The notes below the pieces were generated by a model. The model was not told the DNA's origin and did not search any database. It saw only the letters and a list, made by a program, of their open reading frames with translations. Below, in pieces: positions 60,390 to 64,000 of a stretch of DNA of 64,000 nt. Source of the DNA: Variovorax paradoxus B4 (GTDB taxonomy: Bacteria; Pseudomonadota; Gammaproteobacteria; Burkholderiales; Burkholderiaceae_C); contig NC_022234.1 in the NCBI RefSeq assembly GCF_000463015.1, forward strand, positions 1,240,001-1,304,000, in the 5' to 3' direction. The stretch's first letter is position 1, and each line of letters opens with the position of its first letter. Made by a program: the position numbers and the translations under genes.

Positions 60390-61624
60390 GAGGGTGTAGA
60401 CGAAATCAACTGGCCTGAAGCTTGCATGCCATGTTGCCATCCAACAGGAGTTTGCGATGGCAAGGCAAAGGTAATTGGGCGATGAATCGAAGGCAGTGGA
60501 CCGTGGAGGAAGGCCACCAGCACTGCTTCCCGAGCAGGTCGCTTTGCTACTGACCATCGTCTCGCAGATGCCGCATGCGACGTTGGACGAATTGGCGTCG
60601 GAGCTTGAGCATCGAGGTGCCGTGCGCGTGTGCGCGGCAACGATCCGCAGGGCCTTGCGCGCCCAAGGCATCGTGCGCTTGATGCCAAAGCGCAAAGCCC
60701 TCGAAGGGCCGCCGCCTAAAGCGTCGGCACTGAAACGCTACGGCTACACCGCAGCCCATCGACGTGAAGCAGGTCCGCACTACAGCACCGACCTGACCGA
60801 TGCTGAATGGGCACTGATCGCCGATCTCTTCGAACGCCCGCAGGGGGAGCGAGGCGCGCCGCCGCGCTACGAGCGCCGGCACCTTGTGGATGCCTGTTGC
60901 TATGTCCTGCGCACAGGCTGCGCCTGGCGCCTGCTGCCCGTGAGCTTTGCACCATGGCAGGCGGTTTACAAGGCCTTCGTGCGTTGGGTCCAGGCCGATG
61001 CCTTCGAGCGGATGCGAGACCGGCTGCGCCAGCAGTGGCGTGTGCGCATGGGGCGCAATGCGGAGCCGACCGCGGCAATCATCGATGCCCAGTCAACACG
61101 CTCCTCGCCGCAGGGCGGTGACAGTGGCTTCGATGCGGGCAAGAAGGTCAAGGGCCGCAAGCGCCACTTGGTGGTGGACACACTCGGATTTTTGTTGGCC
61201 GTCACGGTGACTGCGGCCAACGTGCAAGACCGCGATGGTGCCGCACAGGTGGTAGGGCAGGCCTGCGCGAAGGCGCCTACCATCGAGCGGCTCTACACGG
61301 ACGGTGCTTACGGTGGCAAATGTGCGCAGGCCATCGAGCACGTCCACGGCATCCGTGTCGAAGTCGTGCGCAGGCCAGGCAATCGCTCGACCGGGAGGCT
61401 GCACGATCCGCAACAGTCCCTCTGGCCGCAGCCGGTGGCTGGCTTCGTCGTATTGCCCAAGCGATGGGTGGTTGAACGCACTCACGCCTGGGACGAACGC
61501 TGGCGCCGCATGGTTATGCACCACGACCGCAATACCTCTATCTCCACCGCATGGGTCTGGCTTGCCGAGGCGCGTATCCTTCTCAGCAGACTCGCCAACT
61601 TCAGTTGATTTCGTCTACACCCTC
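60390..61624. mobile_element. IS5-family insertion sequence A (1235 bp)
   Basis: Perfect 23-bp inverted repeats start GAGGGTGTAGACGAAATCAA at 60390 and end at 61624. They are flanked by TAA at 60387-60389 and TAA at 61625-61627, a 3-bp TNA-type duplication as in the IS1031 side of IS5. One transposase gene inside. Confidence 0.88.
60475..61608 (+). CDS. IS5-family transposase with N-terminal HTH extension
   Basis: 377 residues from a TTG at 60475. An ATG at 60457 with a GGAG site upstream starts a frame that ends after five codons (MARQR), so the true start may have been lost or involve frame correction. Residues about 15-85 are a winged-helix DNA-binding segment (VALLLTIVSQMPHATLDELA, ATIRRALRAQGIVRLMPKRK). 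The DUF4096 and DDE regions follow: YSTDLTDAEWALIADLFERP, IIDAQSTRSSPQGG (Asp), YTDGAYGGKCAQAIEH (Asp) and KRWVVERTHAWDERWRRMVM (Glu). Confidence 0.85.
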   Translation: MGDESKAVDRGGRPPALLPEQVALLLTIVSQMPHATLDELASELEHRGAVRVCAATIRRALRAQGIVRLMPKRKALEGPPPKASALKRYGYTAAHRREAGPHYSTDLTDAEWALIADLFERPQGERGAPPRYERRHLVDACCYVLRTGCAWRLLPVSFAPWQAVYKAFVRWVQADAFERMRDRLRQQWRVRMGRNAEPTAAIIDAQSTRSSPQGGDSGFDAGKKVKGRKRHLVVDTLGFLLAVTVTAANVQDRDGAAQVVGQACAKAPTIERLYTDGAYGGKCAQAIEHVHGIRVEVVRRPGNRSTGRLHDPQQSLWPQPVAGFVVLPKRWVVERTHAWDERWRRMVMHHDRNTSISTAWVWLAEARILLSRLANFS

Positions 61625-61627
61625 TAA

Positions 61628-62500
61628 GAGCGGCTAACAAAACGGGGGGAGATTGCGAATGCAGATGACGCAACACGCCAGGGAAAGCAGCGCGACATGA
61701 ATGTCGATGCGACGCTCGAATCGGGTGCGCAGCTTGCCGAAGGCAGCCAGCCAGGCGTGAGTGCGCTCGACCACCCAGCGGTGGCGTCCGAGCCGATCAT
61801 TGCGTTCGATGCCTCTGCGGGCGATGCGATCCTTGATGCCTCGGCGCCTGAGATGAGCACGGCATCGCGCGTAGTCGTAACCCTTGTCCGCATGCAATTT
61901 CTCGGGCCACCGGCGCGGCCTGCCGCGCTTGCCACTCACTGCCGGCAAGGCGTCGACGAGTTCCTCGAAGACCACCGAATCGTGGCGGTTGGCCCCGGTG
62001 ACGCAGAAGATCAGCGGGATGCCCTGGCGGTCCGTGATGACGTGGCGCTTGCTGCCGAGTTTGCCCCGGTCCGTGGGGTTGGGCCCCGTGTGCGGGCCCC
62101 CCGGGGGCTGGGCACGCTGGCCCCGTCCATGCTGACGCGACTGAAGTCGAGCTTGTCGGCGCTGCGCAGTTCCCCCAGAAGTGCCAGATGCAGGCCATGC
62201 CACACCCCGGCAGCTTGCCAGTCACGAAGCCGCCGCCAGCAGGTCATGCCGCTGCCAAAGCCCAACTCTTGGGGGAGGTCTTCCCAGGGGATGCCCGTGC
62301 GCAGCACGAAGAGGATGCCGTTGAGAGCTTGCGCGTCGCTCAGGCGTGGCCGCCCGCCCTTGGCTGAAGGTGTCACCACGGGCAGCAATGGCGCAATCTT
62401 CTTGTACAGCGCCGCGCTGATTTCTTTGTTTCTGATTCGTCCCATCGCTCGTCAAACGCATGCCCCGCGCATGGCGATGACAGGGTTTTGTTAGCCACTC
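61628..62500. mobile_element. IS5-family (IS427-like) insertion sequence B (873 bp)
   Basis: The inverted repeats GAGCGGCTAACAAAAC (left, from 61628) and GAGTGGCTAACAAAAC (right, complement, ending 62500) bound a two-frame transposase. The flanks are TAA at 61625-61627, shared with element A, and TAA at 62501-62503. The two elements therefore abut through one common TAA. Confidence 0.87.
61634..62445 (-). CDS. IS427-type transposase in two frames (orfA/orfB)
   Basis: orfA runs from the ATG at 62443-62445: MGRIRNKEISAALYKKIAPL, then GRPRLSDAQALNGILFVLRT, up to FSRVSMDGASVPSPRG. orfB continues in another frame: GPHTGPNPTDRGKLGSKRHV, then LHADKGYDYARCR (Asp) and RHRWVVERTHAWLAAF (Glu). The shift (net +1, or -2) falls at a run CCCCCGGGGGGCCC (minus strand, 62107-62094). 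Frameshifted expression is usual in this IS group, so the element may be functional; a one-base deletion in the G tract is the alternative. Confidence 0.8.
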
Positions 62501-62613
62501 TAAGTAGGCCAAGTTGAGAAACCGCCTCAGGCTGCGAAGGCAAAGGGGTCATCATCAGCAGCGCGTGGCTGCACCTCTTTGGCGATTGCCTTCGCTACCG
62601 CTTTCTGCGCAAC

Positions 62614-62862
62614 CTAGAAATCGTAGGTCGCTTGCATATTGATCCAACCCACCGCGTCGGCCTCTTCACCGCCAAAGTAGCGAGTCAGGCGCAGCGCAGT
62701 GTCTGGCGAAATGCCGCGGCGTTCGAGCACGATGTCATTGACACGGGACGCAGGCACGTGCAGCGCCTTCGCCAGCGCGTTGGCAGTCATGCCAAGGGGC
62801 TTGAGGTAGTCCTCGCGGAGGACTTCGCCGGGATGGACCGGGCGCATTCCATTCTTAAACAT
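62614..62862 (-). CDS. higA: HigA-type antitoxin, C-terminus cut by a premature stop
   Basis: 82 residues: MRPVHPGEVLREDYLKPLGM opens the HigA XRE domain, and TANALAKALHVPASRVNDIV is the recognition region. Reading ends at TAG (62614-62616) after MQATYDF. In the same frame beyond the stop the sequence continues VAQKAVAKAIAKEVQPRAAD for 28 codons to TGA at 62527, a tail commonly seen in HigA relatives. The core HTH is intact and probably still binds HigB or operator DNA. It lies 41 bp downstream of higB in the toxin-first order typical of hig loci. Confidence 0.87.
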   Translation of the reverse strand: MFKNGMRPVHPGEVLREDYLKPLGMTANALAKALHVPASRVNDIVLERRGISPDTALRLTRYFGGEEADAVGWINMQATYDF

Positions 62863-62903
62863 CGGGTTGCCCTTTCAAGGTGCGGTTTCGGCTGACTGGC
62901 CGG

Positions 62904-63173
62904 TCAGTGCGGGTCATCAATCCTCACGTCGTATGGGCCCGCATCGCCCCATTTGAAGATCAGCCGCCACTGCTGCTTGATCCTGACGTGCCAGGCGCCG
63001 TCGTAAAACTTCAGGTCGTTGCCTGGTGGCATCTTCATGAAAACTACCGTCGGCGCAGCGTCCAACTGGGTCAGCTTGCGGATCGCCACGTCCCGGATAT
63101 TGGCGAAGCGAGCGTTTTTGCCCGTGGTGAAAAGCTCTTCAGTATCCGGGCAAGAGAAGGATTGAATCGCCAT
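62904..63173 (-). CDS. higB: HigB-type RelE-superfamily toxin
   Basis: 89 residues from the ATG at 63171-63173. It begins MAIQSFSCPDTEELFTTGKN and includes LTQLDAAPTVVFMKMPPGND, then WHVRIKQQWRLIFKWGDAGP, the core of plasmid-maintenance HigB toxins that cleave ribosome-bound mRNA. The basic residues of the active face (RIKQQWR) are kept. Longer in-frame upstream extension exists, but this ATG matches family length. Confidence 0.88.
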   Translation of the reverse strand: MAIQSFSCPDTEELFTTGKNARFANIRDVAIRKLTQLDAAPTVVFMKMPPGNDLKFYDGAWHVRIKQQWRLIFKWGDAGPYDVRIDDPH

Positions 63174-63856
63174 GCACCTCGTCCCTCTGCTTGCGCGGCG
63201 CCCGAGTTGCTTCGCAAGGACATGGCGGCACTCATGTGCGTCGGTCCCGCCGTGCGCATACCAAGTACGAAGTCCGAGGCTGCTGTCGACTCTGATTTCG
63301 ACCAGTGGGCTTGACGGCCGAATTGCTCCAGTCTTCGAGGGGCGCGAGCGTTGCGCCGCTCGGCGCATCTTGCCTGTGCGTGGCCCGCGTGCGGTGCGCG
63401 GACGGCGGTGACGCCTGGACGCCGATGCGCGCGATGGTCGGAGAAGGGCCGGCCGACCGGGGAATCGGCGCGGGTCGCCAAGTGGCCGTGCATGCACGGC
63501 AGTCACCGGCCAGGCCGCTCGCCTCGGCGTTCGGCGGTTCCTGACAGGGCTGGAGGCGCGCGCTTCGCAGCGGCCTGGATGGCACGCCGCCTTGGGCGGC
63601 GCCGCGTGCGGGTGCCTGCGGCCTGTCCGCGTGGCCTCTGCGTTCGAAGCCACCTCTTGACCGACGCATAGCGCGCACGGGCCGCTGTCCAGGGCTGCGG
63701 GCTTTGCCACCGTCCTCACCCGGTCCTCGCTGCGTTCGGCTGCGGCTTGCGGCCGGTCCCTGGACATCGGCCCTTTTCGCGCGCTGTTCATGCGTCGAGG
63801 CGGCTCCGAAAGCAGATGTTCAACCACCGCGGCACATGCCGCAGAAAGGCCCAGCG
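63174..63856. other. GC-rich stretch without recognisable gene
   Basis: About 680 bp with long open frames on both strands that show only Arg/Ala/Pro-rich, motif-free translations, as expected from very high GC. A perfect hairpin CGCCGCC-TTG-GGCGGCG lies at 63585-63601 without a following T run. CGGTCC units repeat at about 63709-63760. The higBA promoter should lie just above 63173. Nothing else can be supported. Confidence 0.5.
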
Positions 63857-64000
63857 ATGCACGCGAATCCAACTTCCAGCGCCACCCCGCATCACGCGCG
63901 GATGCAAACAGCCACGGGCGTTCCTCCCGCACCCCCCGAGGACTCACCCAAAGCAGGTGAGGGTGTTGTCGAATCTGCGGGCGCTGCTGTGCAGGGGCGG
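63857..64000 (+). CDS. Start of an unidentified gene running off the window
   Basis: An ATG at 63857, with AAAGG nearby upstream, opens 48 codons without a stop to the window end: MHANPTSSATPHHARMQTAT followed by a Pro/Ala/Glu-rich low-complexity stretch. Such N-termini are common in large plasmid or integrative-element proteins, but no family can be named from this piece. Confidence 0.4.
   Translation, partial: MHANPTSSATPHHARMQTATGVPPAPPEDSPKAGEGVVESAGAAVQGR

Noticed and set aside
63585..63601. 7-bp hairpin with TTG loop as a terminator or attachment site
   Set aside because: No U-tract, no repeat of it elsewhere in the window, and no flanking gene end to support it.
1..64000. CRISPR arrays, tRNA or rRNA genes
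   Set aside because: No regularly spaced direct repeats with unique spacers, no tRNA cloverleaf and no rRNA-like stretch were recognised on either strand by reading.

Overview
The window is high-GC, densely packed bacterial chromosome, most like a soil or rhizosphere member of the Burkholderiales (Variovorax/Comamonadaceae type). The reasons are strong G/C bias at third codon positions, many solute-binding-protein-dependent ABC importers, LysR regulators, a Bug/TctC receptor and the IS families present. The genus is an inference. No rRNA, tRNA or CRISPR array was seen.

Layout. 1-5.75 kb is a decayed mobile-element zone: a frameshifted IS1182-like element, a multiply frameshifted unrecognised gene, a headless TetR-like remnant, and an IS21-family element that splits (and partly deletes) an alpha/beta-hydrolase gene. 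5.8-13.7 kb is an amide-utilisation module: divergent LuxR regulator, amidase-signature hydrolase, a urea/amide-type ABC importer with a fused permease-ATPase, and a LysR regulator. 13.7-15.46 kb is a hipBA toxin-antitoxin pair with an unusually regular operator array. 15.47-27.4 kb is the most interesting block. One long minus-strand operon encodes an indolepyruvate-type 2-oxoacid:ferredoxin oxidoreductase (IorA, IorB), a solute-binding protein, an (S)-mandelate dehydrogenase homologue, four Liv-type ABC transporter subunits and a mandelate racemase with every catalytic residue conserved. A nitrilase of arylacetonitrilase type diverges from it. No benzoylformate decarboxylase is present, so the operon suggests an alternative route: mandelonitrile/mandelamide -> mandelate -> benzoylformate -> benzoyl-CoA.

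27.3-31.2 kb holds a TetR-controlled reductase/SDR/hydrolase operon and a deaminase. 31.2-38.9 kb is a mixed chromosomal stretch (TctC receptor, DUF899, TRIC-like membrane protein, PaiB, SUKH-like protein, AAC(3)-I-like acetyltransferase, orphan sensor kinase, LysR). 39.1-48.2 kb is a plus-strand operon joining a spermidine/putrescine-type ABC importer to a flavin dehydrogenase set (two DAO-type flavoproteins, a [2Fe-2S] protein, an HcnB/opine-oxidase-like subunit), RidA and a hydrolase. It looks like an imino-acid, amine or opine oxidation pathway. 48.2-54.1 kb is mostly housekeeping or signalling (RlmN-like, diguanylate cyclase, 2H phosphoesterase, Rnk, methyltransferase, PanD).

54.1-64 kb is a second accessory zone. 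It has another hipBA with its own operator repeats, an IS701-family element inserted exactly at the hipA stop codon, a frameshifted DUF1232 gene, a frameshifted DedA-PAP2 fusion, two IS5-family elements abutting through a shared TAA, a higBA pair whose antitoxin carries a premature stop, and the start of an unidentified gene running off the window.
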